In this document: positions 1-6,666 of the stretch, piece after piece
How the letters are laid out: each line of letters begins with the position of its first letter
Position numbering within the stretch: the stretch's first letter is position 1
DNA from: Alphaproteobacteria bacterium
GTDB taxonomy: Bacteria; Pseudomonadota; Alphaproteobacteria; GCA-2731375
DNA: 18,343 bases
Direction of reading: 5' to 3'
NCBI GenBank assembly: GCA_030746295.1
Contig: JASLMY010000085.1
Location: 1-18,343, forward strand
Position numbers and translations under genes: made by a program
Notes under the pieces: model-generated
What the model saw: the letters and a program-made list of their open reading frames with translations, nothing else
What the model was told of the DNA's origin: nothing
Database searches by the model: none

Positions 1-25
1 ACAAACATGGGGTAGAAGTAATCAC

Positions 26-823
26 ATGATCATGGCCAACACGTTCAAGGACAAGCTGGCGGCGGGAAAGCCGACGATCGGCACGCATTTCCTCTCCGCC
101 GATCCGGACATGCCTGAAATCATCGGTGACACCGGCCTTTTCGACTATGGCGAATACTGCGCCGAATATTCCGCCTTCGACATGGACCGTCTCTACCACA
201 TGGCGCGCGCCGGCCAATGCGCCGGCCTGCCACTGATGATCAAGCTGGACCAGGAGGGCCAAGGCTTCTGGGCGCAGGCCGCACTCGGCGCCGGCTTCAA
301 GTCGGTCCTCTTCACCGACATCCGCTCGGCCGAAGACGTGGTGACCTGCCACCGCCTGGTCCGCCCCGACACGCCCGCGGCCGGCGGCCTGATGGGGGTC
401 AAGCTCCGCCGTCCGGCCTTAAGCGGCTATGCCCCGGAAACCTACCTCGAGGACCTCGAATCGATCGTGCTGCTGATCATGATCGAGAAGGCGCTCGCGG
501 TCGATGCAATCGACGAGGTGCTGGCGGCGGCCAAGGACAAGGGCGTCGACATGACGCAATGGGGACCGGCCGACTTCGGCTTTTCCAAGGGCCAGCCGGG
601 ACTGATGCACAGCGAAGAGATCCGGCCCTTCGAAGAGTTGGTGATCCGGAAATCGATCGAATACGGCGTCGCACCACGGATCGAAATCGGCGAGGTCGAG
701 GCGGCGAAGCGCTACATCGACCTCGGCGTCCGCCATTTCTGCATTGGCTGGGACCGCTTCATCTACCAAGCCGGGCTCAGCCGCCTCGGCGAAGGCCTTC
801 GCAAGCTCGTCGAGCCTCTGTAG
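26..823 (+). CDS. HpcH/HpaI aldolase-family protein (divergent active site)
   Basis: This 265-residue protein has the HpcH/HpaI aldolase / citrate lyase beta fold, a family of metal-dependent class II aldolases that cleave or form 2-keto-acid aldols in the cytoplasm. Visible are the N-terminal TFKDKLAAGKPTIGT, FKSVLFTDIRSAEDV (residues 91-105), and the likely metal ligands Glu154 (IMIEKA) and Asp183 (GPADFG). The catalytic His and Arg expected in DxEH and VR motifs are not obvious: the corresponding places read EYCAEYSAFD (43-52) and LMIKLD (70-75). The substrate, or even aldolase activity, is therefore unsure; I recall a subfamily with these replacements. ATG at 26 and ATG at 32 (MANTFK) are both possible starts, and neither has a clear Shine-Dalgarno. 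The gene ends 12 bp from the convergent MFS gene. The family assignment is firm; the reaction is inferred. Confidence 0.85.
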   Translation: MIMANTFKDKLAAGKPTIGTHFLSADPDMPEIIGDTGLFDYGEYCAEYSAFDMDRLYHMARAGQCAGLPLMIKLDQEGQGFWAQAALGAGFKSVLFTDIRSAEDVVTCHRLVRPDTPAAGGLMGVKLRRPALSGYAPETYLEDLESIVLLIMIEKALAVDAIDEVLAAAKDKGVDMTQWGPADFGFSKGQPGLMHSEEIRPFEELVIRKSIEYGVAPRIEIGEVEAAKRYIDLGVRHFCIGWDRFIYQAGLSRLGEGLRKLVEPL

Positions 824-835
824 GCCGCAGCCGCC

Positions 836-2077
836 TCACCGGAGCGCCGTCCCGGCGCCGAGCTGCGGTGACCCGGCGAGGCGCAGGGGGCGGCAGAAGA
901 CGCCGAGGAGACCGCTCGTGGCGGTGGCGAGGACGACGGTGCCGATGAGGACCGTGCCGCCGACGATCGGCAACGCCAAGCCGGCACCGAGACCCCCGAG
1001 CGGTGTCCCGCTCTGCATCATCATGCGCAGCAAGGCGAAGACCCGGCCGCGCTGCTCGGCTGGGATAATCTGCATGCGAAGCGTCTGCGCCCAGATGGTC
1101 ATCGGCGCCCGAAAGACACCTACCAGGAAAAGGACCAGAAAGGCGATCCAGAGGCTGTTCGTCAGAAGGAGCGGCAGCAGGCTGAGCCCCGAGAGGGCCT
1201 GCGTCAGACAGATCAGTAGCCCGAGAGCCAGCGGCAGGACCACTATGCCGACAAGGGCCGAGCTGAGCGCGGCACCGGCCGCCATGGCGCCGCTCAGATA
1301 GCCATAGAGCTCGGGCCCGCCACCCGGCACGGCGGCAGCGAAGACCGGCAGCCAGACCAAGAGGGCGCCGAAACCGAGATTTGCCGCCATGAACATCAAG
1401 GTCGTGGTCTTCAGAACGGGGTTGGAGAGGCATAGGCGGAGGGCATCGCCGAAGCCCTGGCTTCTGGCATGGCGCGTCGAGGGCGGCGCCCTGGGCTCGC
1501 GCATCTCGACCTGAGTGAGCGCCAGCGCGAACAAGAGATAGCTCGCTCCGTCCACGAGGAGGACGTTGGCCGAGCCGATCATTCCGATCAGAACCCCTGC
1601 AATCGGGGCGCCGATGACGCCGCTCAACGTGTAGCTGACGATTTCGAGCGCGTTTGCGGTCTGCAGCTGCTCGTTCTCGACCAGAGAGGGAATGATGGCG
1701 GGGACCCCGGCGAGCGGCACCATCATCAGCAATCCGAAGGTCGCGGCGACGCCGTAGGCGTGCCAGAGTTCCGACAGCCCGAGTGCGTCGAGCAAGGGTA
1801 TGAGACTGACGATCATGGCCTTGGCGAGGCTGTCGATGACGAGCACCGACTTCCGCTCGAAGCGATCGAGCAGCCAGCCGGCGAGAATGCCGCCGACCAC
1901 CACCGGCGCGATGAAGAGGAAATTGAGAAGGCCGACGGCCTCGGGCGAGCCGGTCCGGCTGTAGACGTGCCAGACCAAGGCCACCTGGGTCATCGAATCG
2001 CCGGTCACGGAAAGCGAGAAGCCGAGCCAGAAGAAGAAGAAGGGTCGGTTTCGGAACAGCGCGAGATAACGGCCCAC
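836..2077 (-). CDS. MFS transporter
   Basis: This 413-residue inner-membrane protein belongs to the major facilitator superfamily. About 12 hydrophobic segments can be traced, from FFFFWLGF near residue 13 to the last helix near residue 395. The loop between helices 2 and 3 carries the MFS motif A variant GWLLDRFERKS (67-77). The overall pattern (short N-terminal tail, FRNRPFFFFWLGFSLSVTGD) resembles the MFS_3/EntS-type proton-driven exporters, so efflux of a small molecule is the likeliest role; the substrate is unknown. The start is GTG at 2077, 11 nt after the stop of the upstream regulator gene, so the two are almost certainly cotranscribed. The regulator probably controls this transporter in response to the exported compound (inference). 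Confidence 0.9.
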   Translation of the reverse strand: MGRYLALFRNRPFFFFWLGFSLSVTGDSMTQVALVWHVYSRTGSPEAVGLLNFLFIAPVVVGGILAGWLLDRFERKSVLVIDSLAKAMIVSLIPLLDALGLSELWHAYGVAATFGLLMMVPLAGVPAIIPSLVENEQLQTANALEIVSYTLSGVIGAPIAGVLIGMIGSANVLLVDGASYLLFALALTQVEMREPRAPPSTRHARSQGFGDALRLCLSNPVLKTTTLMFMAANLGFGALLVWLPVFAAAVPGGGPELYGYLSGAMAAGAALSSALVGIVVLPLALGLLICLTQALSGLSLLPLLLTNSLWIAFLVLFLVGVFRAPMTIWAQTLRMQIIPAEQRGRVFALLRMMMQSGTPLGGLGAGLALPIVGGTVLIGTVVLATATSGLLGVFCRPLRLAGSPQLGAGTALR

Positions 2078-2088
2078 GACGATGCCGC

Positions 2089-3252
2089 CTAGCTGTCGGA
2101 AGCGCGCTTCGGCGGAAAGAAGCGGGTCAGTGCCGCGCGTGTGATTTGCTCGAACGGCTCCCTGCGCAGCGACAGCTTGCTACCGCCCCGGCCGCTCTCA
2201 GTCTCGAGCAGGTCGGCCTCGCGGAGCAGAAAGAGATGATGCGAGAGCGTCGAGCGGGCGAGGCCCAAGCTTTCGGCAAGCTCGCCGGCAGTGTGGGGGC
2301 GTTCCGCCAGGAGATCCGCGATCGCCAGGCGGGTGTCCTTGCCGAGCGCTCGGAAGACGAGATCGAGCTTAGGCTCCGTCGTGGCCGTGGCTCCGGTGCC
2401 TTTTTCGACACGCTTATGCAATTCGCCATCTAGGACCGGAAAAAGGGCTGTGGCGCCGGCGCCGTCGACGGTCCAGAACCGCCAGGTGTTGAAGGCCGAC
2501 GGCATCAGATAGATCTCTGCCGTCTCGGCCAGTGCCAGGCGATAGCCGCCCCGGCGGGCACGGATTTCACCTTTCCGCGCGTCGTATTCGGCCGGCAAGG
2601 TCAGTGCGTCGAAGCAATGGAAGAGATCGTGCCGATCGAGCTGCGCTTGAAGGCGTGACGTCGCGGCGGCATAGGCCGGCGCCATCGTTGTCCACAACTC
2701 GCCGAAGCAAGCGTCCCAAAAGGCGTCGATTGCGATCTGCGTCTGTGCCTTCGCCTCTTCCGGGGCGCCGCCAAGGATGACGATAGCGCGAGCAATAGCC
2801 GCGTCGGGCCGAAACGGGTAGAGGCCGACGTGAGAAAGCCACTCCCGCTTGACCTCCGGCATGGCCGCGACCGCCTCGGCCAGCGTGAGCCGCCTGGCCA
2901 GGATCTCGCCGGCCAGCGGCTCGCTGTGCAGAATGCCGCCGATGACCCGTTGCGCGAACGCCTCGGCGTCCAATCCCTGGAGGGCCTGTCGTATGGCTTC
3001 GAAACCGGCAGTTGGCGCCAACGCCTCCAAAGCGTCGTTGGCGATGATCCAGAAGATTGCCGCACCGCCCAGGGCGTCGTGCGCGTCCAAGAGGGCGCGA
3101 GGCAGAGTCGCTTTCTGGACGGCGTTCGCGCCGAATTCGCGCTCGGACCTCAAAAAGTGGTGCATTCCGTAGAAGAGCTCGAAGCGCAGGCTCGTTGCTA
3201 CCACGACAGCGGGCTTCTCCGGCATCGAGTGAAAGCTCACGACCATAGACAT
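2089..3252 (-). CDS. large ArsR-type transcriptional regulator with C-terminal winged helix
   Basis: This 387-residue protein has an N-terminal domain of about 290 residues and a C-terminal winged helix-turn-helix from about residue 296: LDLVFRALGKDTRLAIADLL, then the HTH TAGELAESLGLARSTLSHHL and the wing LLETESGRGGSKLSL. That is the ArsR/HTH_20 signature. Classic ArsR repressors are about 100 residues; this long form with a leading domain resembles the DUF5937-type regulators, in which the extra domain is presumed to sense a ligand (family recall, not tested). It heads a two-gene operon with the MFS transporter. Possible starts are ATG at 3252, 3246 and 3225. None has a Shine-Dalgarno, and the TCGAA array touches the first ATG, so a very short or absent leader is possible. 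The array is a plausible autoregulatory operator. Confidence 0.85.
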   Translation of the reverse strand: MSMVVSFHSMPEKPAVVVATSLRFELFYGMHHFLRSEREFGANAVQKATLPRALLDAHDALGGAAIFWIIANDALEALAPTAGFEAIRQALQGLDAEAFAQRVIGGILHSEPLAGEILARRLTLAEAVAAMPEVKREWLSHVGLYPFRPDAAIARAIVILGGAPEEAKAQTQIAIDAFWDACFGELWTTMAPAYAAATSRLQAQLDRHDLFHCFDALTLPAEYDARKGEIRARRGGYRLALAETAEIYLMPSAFNTWRFWTVDGAGATALFPVLDGELHKRVEKGTGATATTEPKLDLVFRALGKDTRLAIADLLAERPHTAGELAESLGLARSTLSHHLFLLREADLLETESGRGGSKLSLRREPFEQITRAALTRFFPPKRASDS

Positions 3253-3297
3253 CGAATAATATCGAAAAGACTCGAAGTCAAATCGAATTTTTTCGAA
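3252..3297. promoter_or_regulatory. five phased TCGAA direct repeats, candidate operator
   Basis: TCGAA occurs at 3252, 3262, 3272, 3283 and 3293, in one orientation and at 10-11 bp spacing, about one helical turn. The stretch is strikingly AT-rich for this window and adjoins the start codon of the ArsR-type regulator. Imperfect dyads overlap it (ATATCGAAAA against TTTTTTCGAAATAT; GACT-CGA-AGTC). A TTGACT -35-like hexamer on the minus strand lies at 3276-3281, but I see no convincing -10 at 17 bp; TATTAT at 3256-3261 is only 14 bp away. An operator for the adjacent regulator is an inference. Confidence 0.55.
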
Positions 3298-3449
3298 ATA
3301 TGCTCACAGAGAACGAGGAGCATCGGAATCGCACGCACAAGGAGGCGCTTGGGTGCCGCAGGCGTTCGGAAATTGTTGCGAGGGGGGTTCCTTTAGCTAG
3401 AGCTGTGATAAGGTCGCGGCGTACATCGTCGCGTATGGGGTGCCAATCC

Positions 3450-3737
3450 ATGACGACCGAAATTGCGTGGGCAGGACCGGCAAGCGTCCTGTTCCGATCC
3501 CTGAGCAATGAATATCGCTTGCAAATCCTCCACTATTTGATGGAGGGAGAGAAATCGATCGACCAGCTGGCCGAGTTGATCGGCGTTAGCCGCACGCAAC
3601 TGCCGCAACATATGGTCAGGCTGCAACGGGACAATTTGATCACGTCGCGGCGGGAAGAGCGGTTTCTCTTCTATTCTCTCGTCAGCGAGGAGGTCCCGCG
3701 AATGCTCGAAGCGGCCCGGCACATCTTCTCGCCCTAG
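3450..3737 (+). CDS. small ArsR-family winged-helix repressor
   Basis: This 95-residue ArsR/SmtB-type DNA-binding protein shows LFRSLSNEYRLQILHYLM (helices 1-2), the HTH IDQLAELIGVSRTQLPQHMV, and the wing DNLITSRREERFLFYSL. The length is normal for the family. It has no cysteine at all, so the CxC metal site of ArsR/SmtB and the redox-cysteine pair of BigR-type members are absent, and I see no His/Asp pair typical of the alpha5 metal site. It therefore probably does not sense metal or oxidants through those sites. ATG at 3450 is preferred over upstream in-frame ATGs at 3435 and 3300 because family homology begins here and GGGG at 3437-3440 can act as a weak ribosome site. It is divergent from the long ArsR-type gene and convergent with the protease gene. 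Its target is unknown. Confidence 0.85.
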   Translation: MTTEIAWAGPASVLFRSLSNEYRLQILHYLMEGEKSIDQLAELIGVSRTQLPQHMVRLQRDNLITSRREERFLFYSLVSEEVPRMLEAARHIFSP

Positions 3738-3770
3738 CTGAGGGCGAACGCTTCGGATCGTCGGGCCTCA

Positions 3771-3793
3771 CCGGCGGCGCGAGACGCCGCCGG
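3771..3793. terminator. hairpin between convergent genes
   Basis: A perfect 9-bp stem (CCGGCGGCG / CGCCGCCGG) with a CGAGA loop lies in the 64-bp gap between the small ArsR gene (ends 3737) and the protease gene (ends 3802). There is no T run on either strand, so it is not a classical intrinsic terminator. A bidirectional 3'-end stabiliser or weak terminator is the likely role. Confidence 0.45.
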
Positions 3794-3801
3794 CGGATCG
3801 A

Positions 3802-4623
3802 CTATGCCTGGCACAGCACCAGGGCGACACTCCGGCGCCGTCGGAGCCTGGAGCCGACCTGGGAGTAGTTGCCCGGCGTGACGGTGCTGCCGCCCTCGCC
3901 GTTGGCGTCGGCGAGCCCTCGCAGGCGCGCCCACCGGAGCAATTCGCGAAGCGAGCTCGGCGCCGCCGAAAGAACTCGTCCCCGGCGCGGTGATTCCGCC
4001 GTCGTCAGGCTGACCGCGGCACCGCTCGAATCCAGCACGACGCCACCGCTGAGCCCGCCGAGAGAGCCCTCGCGGGCCGGGCTGCGGCTGACTTCGGCCC
4101 AAGCGATGATCGGCTCTCCCGGGCCGTTGGGGCCGCCACGGCGCGCGTTGGCGCGGCCCAGCAGCTGGCTGTGCACGGCGCCCGGCTTGCCCTTGGGAAA
4201 GCCGAAATGGAAGCCGTCCTGGCGACGGCGCAGCTGCCCGAAATTCAACGGCACCGCGGGCACCGCCGACCGGGTAACAAGCAAGCTGACATCGGCGCCA
4301 AGGTTGGACTTGATCCGCTCGACCGGGATGCGCCGGCCGTCCTCGGTCACGACGTCGACCCGGCGGCAGCCCTGCACCACGTGCCGTGCGGTCAGCCAAT
4401 GACCGTGCCGGTCGATCGCGAAGGCGCTGCCCCGGCAATATCGCGCGCAAGGCTCTCCGGGCTTGATGAGGTAGATCGGGTCGCCGGCCGACGCGGCCGG
4501 CAGTACCGTCTCGACATCCGCCCGGGGTGCCGGGCGCCGAGGGGCCGGATCGCCGCCGTCCTCCTCGCCGAAGAAATACCCCAGCAGTGCCAGAAAAAGG
4601 ACGAAGAAGACGAGCCGCGCCAT
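3802..4623 (-). CDS. membrane-anchored trypsin-like serine protease
   Basis: This 273-residue protein begins with a hydrophobic segment, MARLVFFVLFLALLGYFF, which acts as a signal anchor or uncleaved signal peptide, followed by a Pro/Arg-rich linker. The chymotrypsin-fold triad is visible: His81 in TARHVV, Asp111 in GADVSLL and Ser192 in GLSGGVV. Cys59 and Cys63 (CARYC), with Cys86 next to the catalytic His, suggest periplasmic disulfides. There is no PDZ domain, so it is not a full DegP/HtrA. ATG at 4623 is preferred over GTG at 4632; GGTGGG just upstream could bind the ribosome. It starts 12 nt after the stop of the DUF350 gene, so the two form an operon. A periplasmic housekeeping or signalling protease is likely; the substrate is unknown. 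Confidence 0.8.
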   Translation of the reverse strand: MARLVFFVLFLALLGYFFGEEDGGDPAPRRPAPRADVETVLPAASAGDPIYLIKPGEPCARYCRGSAFAIDRHGHWLTARHVVQGCRRVDVVTEDGRRIPVERIKSNLGADVSLLVTRSAVPAVPLNFGQLRRRQDGFHFGFPKGKPGAVHSQLLGRANARRGGPNGPGEPIIAWAEVSRSPAREGSLGGLSGGVVLDSSGAAVSLTTAESPRRGRVLSAAPSSLRELLRWARLRGLADANGEGGSTVTPGNYSQVGSRLRRRRSVALVLCQA

Positions 4624-4635
4624 CGCGCCCACCGT

Positions 4636-5049
4636 CTAGCCTGAGACGGCGGCGGCGTAAATTCCGGCGACGGCCAGCTTGATCGCCGCCAAAACCAGGG
4701 CCGGGCCGACCTCGCCCGCCTCGATCCGGGTCGGCAAGTCCTTCAGCAGAAGGTCTGCCACCTTGAAGACGACGAGCTGTACGACCACCGTCAACGTACC
4801 CCAGATCAGTATGTCCCAGATCGAGAAGCTGGCCGCCATGCAGAAGGCCAGCGGCAAGCCGATGCCGAGAATCGCACCCGCCAGCGAGATCGCCGCCGCC
4901 AGGTTGCCGTCGCGGATCAGCCGCAGCTCGTCGTGCGGCGTCATCCAGGCGTAGACCACCATGCCGACGGCCAGCATCGCCACCGTCACCGCGAAATGCA
5001 GCAACAGCACTGGCGAGCCGGAAAGAAAGCTTTGCACGACCGCTTCCAT
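4636..5049 (-). CDS. DUF350 family inner-membrane protein
   Basis: This 137-residue protein has four hydrophobic helices: VLLLHFAVTVAMLAVGMVV, then AAAISLAGAILGIGLPLAF, WDILIWGTLTVVVQLVVF, and ALVLAAIKLAVAGIYAAAV. The repeated two-helix layout, with DELRLIRDGNLAAAISLAGA leading the second helix, is typical of DUF350 (the UPF0719/YjfL-like family), whose molecular role is not established. ATG at 5049 is preferred over an upstream in-frame TTG at 5088 because the added residues are non-hydrophobic and lie in a GGC-repeat-rich spacer. The gene overlaps nothing and is followed closely by the protease gene on the same strand. The genomic pairing suggests a shared envelope function (inference). Confidence 0.8.
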   Translation of the reverse strand: MEAVVQSFLSGSPVLLLHFAVTVAMLAVGMVVYAWMTPHDELRLIRDGNLAAAISLAGAILGIGLPLAFCMAASFSIWDILIWGTLTVVVQLVVFKVADLLLKDLPTRIEAGEVGPALVLAAIKLAVAGIYAAAVSG

Positions 5050-5162
5050 GTGGGCATCCAAGGTACTGCGGCTGCCGGGGCGTGACAATCGAAGGCGGCG
5101 GCTCGGCGGCGGCGGCGGGCTTGACGGCGGCGTGGCCGCGGCCGACCATCACCGGATAGCGC

Positions 5163-5173
5163 GGGAGGTGAAG
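5163..5173 (+). promoter_or_regulatory. strong ribosome binding site fixing the start at 5174
   Basis: GGGAGGTGAAG directly precedes ATG at 5174, with 5 nt between GGAGG and the start. It rules out the long open frame extending upstream to 4961, which would run antisense through the DUF350 gene. Confidence 0.8.
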
Positions 5174-5971
5174 ATGGGCTTCGTCAAGACGGCGGAAGAG
5201 ATCGCCCGGATCGAAGCGGTGCTGCGGCGGCCTCGGTTCACCGGGGCGAAGCGCGCGCACTTGTTGTTCCTGACCACGGAGGCCTTCGTCGCCGAGGTCT
5301 TGCCGCCGGGGCTCGCCCCGGCCGAGAAGCCGCTCGTCGCCGTCTCCGTCGGCGACTACGGCTCGAATTGCGTCGGCGACTTCGCCGGCGGCTCGGTCGC
5401 CATCGCCGCCCGCCACGGCGAGATCGAGGCCGCCTACGTCTTGTCGATGTACATGACCACGGACCACGCCATCGTCTTCGGCCGCGAGCTCTTCGGTGAG
5501 CCCAAGAAGCAGGCCGGGATCGGCCTGAGCCTCGAAGGTGAACGGGTGCGCGGCCATGTCGAGCGGCTGGGCGTCCGGCTGATCGAGCTCGAGCTGACGC
5601 TGGGGCCGGATTCGGGCCCGACACAGAACCGCGCCGCCACCTTCAACATCAAGGCCTTGCCGGCAGCCGACGGCCATGGCCTCGAGGGCGATGCGGTGCT
5701 GACCCTGGCCGAGTTCGACAACGATCTTACCGTCAACCGGCGCGCCGAGGGCCGGGTCAAGCTGGCCGGCACGGTGCACGATCCGCTGGACGAGATCCCG
5801 ATCGTCGAGGTGCTCGGCGGCGGCTACATCGAAGGCGACCTGGACGCCCGCGCCCGCGCCATCGCTACAATTCCGGCGGCCGACTTCCTGCCTTATGCCT
5901 ATGGCCGCCTGGATGACTGGTCGGCGCTCGACACTTCAGGGGCGGCGGCGACATCGGCCGCAGCGGAGTGA
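5174..5971 (+). CDS. acetoacetate decarboxylase-family enzyme
   Basis: This 265-residue protein matches the acetoacetate decarboxylase (ADC) fold. The hallmark is FGRELFGEPKKQAG at residues 102-115: the PKK lysines (111 and 112) correspond to the Schiff-base Lys115 and neighbouring Lys116 of the Clostridium enzyme. The length is normal. The middle segment before it (SNCVGDFAGGSVAIAARHG) differs from the usual substrate-pocket sequence, and I cannot place the acidic residue that assists decarboxylation in classic ADC. ADC-like paralogues also act as aldolases, dehydratases or pigment-pathway enzymes, so the substrate is open. A strong ribosome site fixes the start. It is followed after 39 bp by a deformylase-like gene on the same strand, probably in one transcript. 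The C-terminal Ala/Ser-rich tail is probably disordered. Confidence 0.82.
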   Translation: MGFVKTAEEIARIEAVLRRPRFTGAKRAHLLFLTTEAFVAEVLPPGLAPAEKPLVAVSVGDYGSNCVGDFAGGSVAIAARHGEIEAAYVLSMYMTTDHAIVFGRELFGEPKKQAGIGLSLEGERVRGHVERLGVRLIELELTLGPDSGPTQNRAATFNIKALPAADGHGLEGDAVLTLAEFDNDLTVNRRAEGRVKLAGTVHDPLDEIPIVEVLGGGYIEGDLDARARAIATIPAADFLPYAYGRLDDWSALDTSGAAATSAAAE

Positions 5972-6010
5972 AAGCCGCGACGCGGCGGCGCGGATAGGGA
6001 GGAAAGAGCC

Positions 6011-6640
6011 ATGGCCATTCGCAAAATCGCCCGCATGGGCAACCCGATCCTCTACCGGGTGGCGGAACCGATCGCCGATCCGTGCGACCCCGAGGTCGCG
6101 CGCTTGGCCCGTGACATGCAGGACACGCTGGCCGATATCGGCGGCTCCGGCATTGCCGCTCCCCAGGTCTTCGAGAGCCGGCGCCTGGTGGTCTGCAACA
6201 GCCGCGAGCTCGTGAACCGCGCCGGCTATCGCCCAGTCGAGGGTGCGTCGGGCGGCGAAGGCGAGCAGTGGGTGGTGATGGTCAACCCGGAGCTGACGAT
6301 GCTCACCGAGGAGACCGGGTTCGGCTGGGAGCGCTGCCTGTCGATTCCCGGGATGCACGGTAAGGTGCCGCGGCATCAGAAGATTCGCTGCAGCTATCAG
6401 ACCCTCGACGGCGAGACGGTGACGCATGAAGCCGAGGGGCCGCTGGCGGTGGTGCTGCAGCACGAATGCGACCACCTGGACGGCGTCCTCTATCCGATGC
6501 GGATGGCGGACATCTCCAAGCTCGAGTTCGACGCCGAGCCCGGCCACCTGGCGCGCGACATCGCCGAGGGCAACGAGGTCTGGCCGGTGCTGCGCCAGTT
6601 GGTCGACGCCTGGCCCGGTCGCGAGACCTGGATGGATTGA
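6011..6640 (+). CDS. peptide deformylase-like metalloprotein (variant motif 2)
   Basis: This 209-residue protein has the three peptide deformylase (PDF) motifs: GSGIAAPQ (45-52), ERCLSIPG (107-114) and QHECDHLDG (150-158). Metal ligands Cys109, His151 and His155 and catalytic Glu152 are all present, so hydrolase chemistry on an N-formyl substrate is plausible. Motif 2 is normally EGCLS; here the Gly is Arg108, beside the metal-binding Cys. It is longer than the usual 165-190 residues because of an insert around 72-88 and a C-terminal extension. No fmt or other translation gene is nearby, so this is probably an accessory paralogue and not the housekeeping def; it may deformylate something other than nascent peptides (inference). 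GGAGG at 5998-6002 supports the start, and it shares a likely transcript with the ADC-like gene. Confidence 0.85.
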   Translation: MAIRKIARMGNPILYRVAEPIADPCDPEVARLARDMQDTLADIGGSGIAAPQVFESRRLVVCNSRELVNRAGYRPVEGASGGEGEQWVVMVNPELTMLTEETGFGWERCLSIPGMHGKVPRHQKIRCSYQTLDGETVTHEAEGPLAVVLQHECDHLDGVLYPMRMADISKLEFDAEPGHLARDIAEGNEVWPVLRQLVDAWPGRETWMD

Positions 6641-6666
6641 GGCGGCGGGAGCGGCCGAGGCTCGCG

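Noticed and set aside
3253..3300. A sigma70-type promoter for the long ArsR-type gene
   Set aside because: TTGACT is present, but the only -10-like hexamer is at 14 bp spacing and would place the transcript start at or inside the start codon. I kept it as an uncertain element within the operator entry.
3300..3449. An upstream ATG at 3300 that would add 50 residues to the small ArsR protein
   Set aside because: The extension is basic and unlike ArsR N-termini, and would begin at the edge of the TCGAA array without a ribosome site. The start at 3450 matches family length.
5092..5140. GGC/CGG-rich tract between the divergent DUF350 and ADC-like genes
   Set aside because: It is irregular, not a clean microsatellite, and such tracts are expected by chance at this GC content. 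A TTGACG within it has no matching -10.
3734..5779. A 681-codon open frame on the minus strand
   Set aside because: It runs antisense or out of frame through the protease, DUF350 and ADC-like genes, is rich in Arg, Gly and Ala, and has no recognisable domain. It is a by-product of high GC content.
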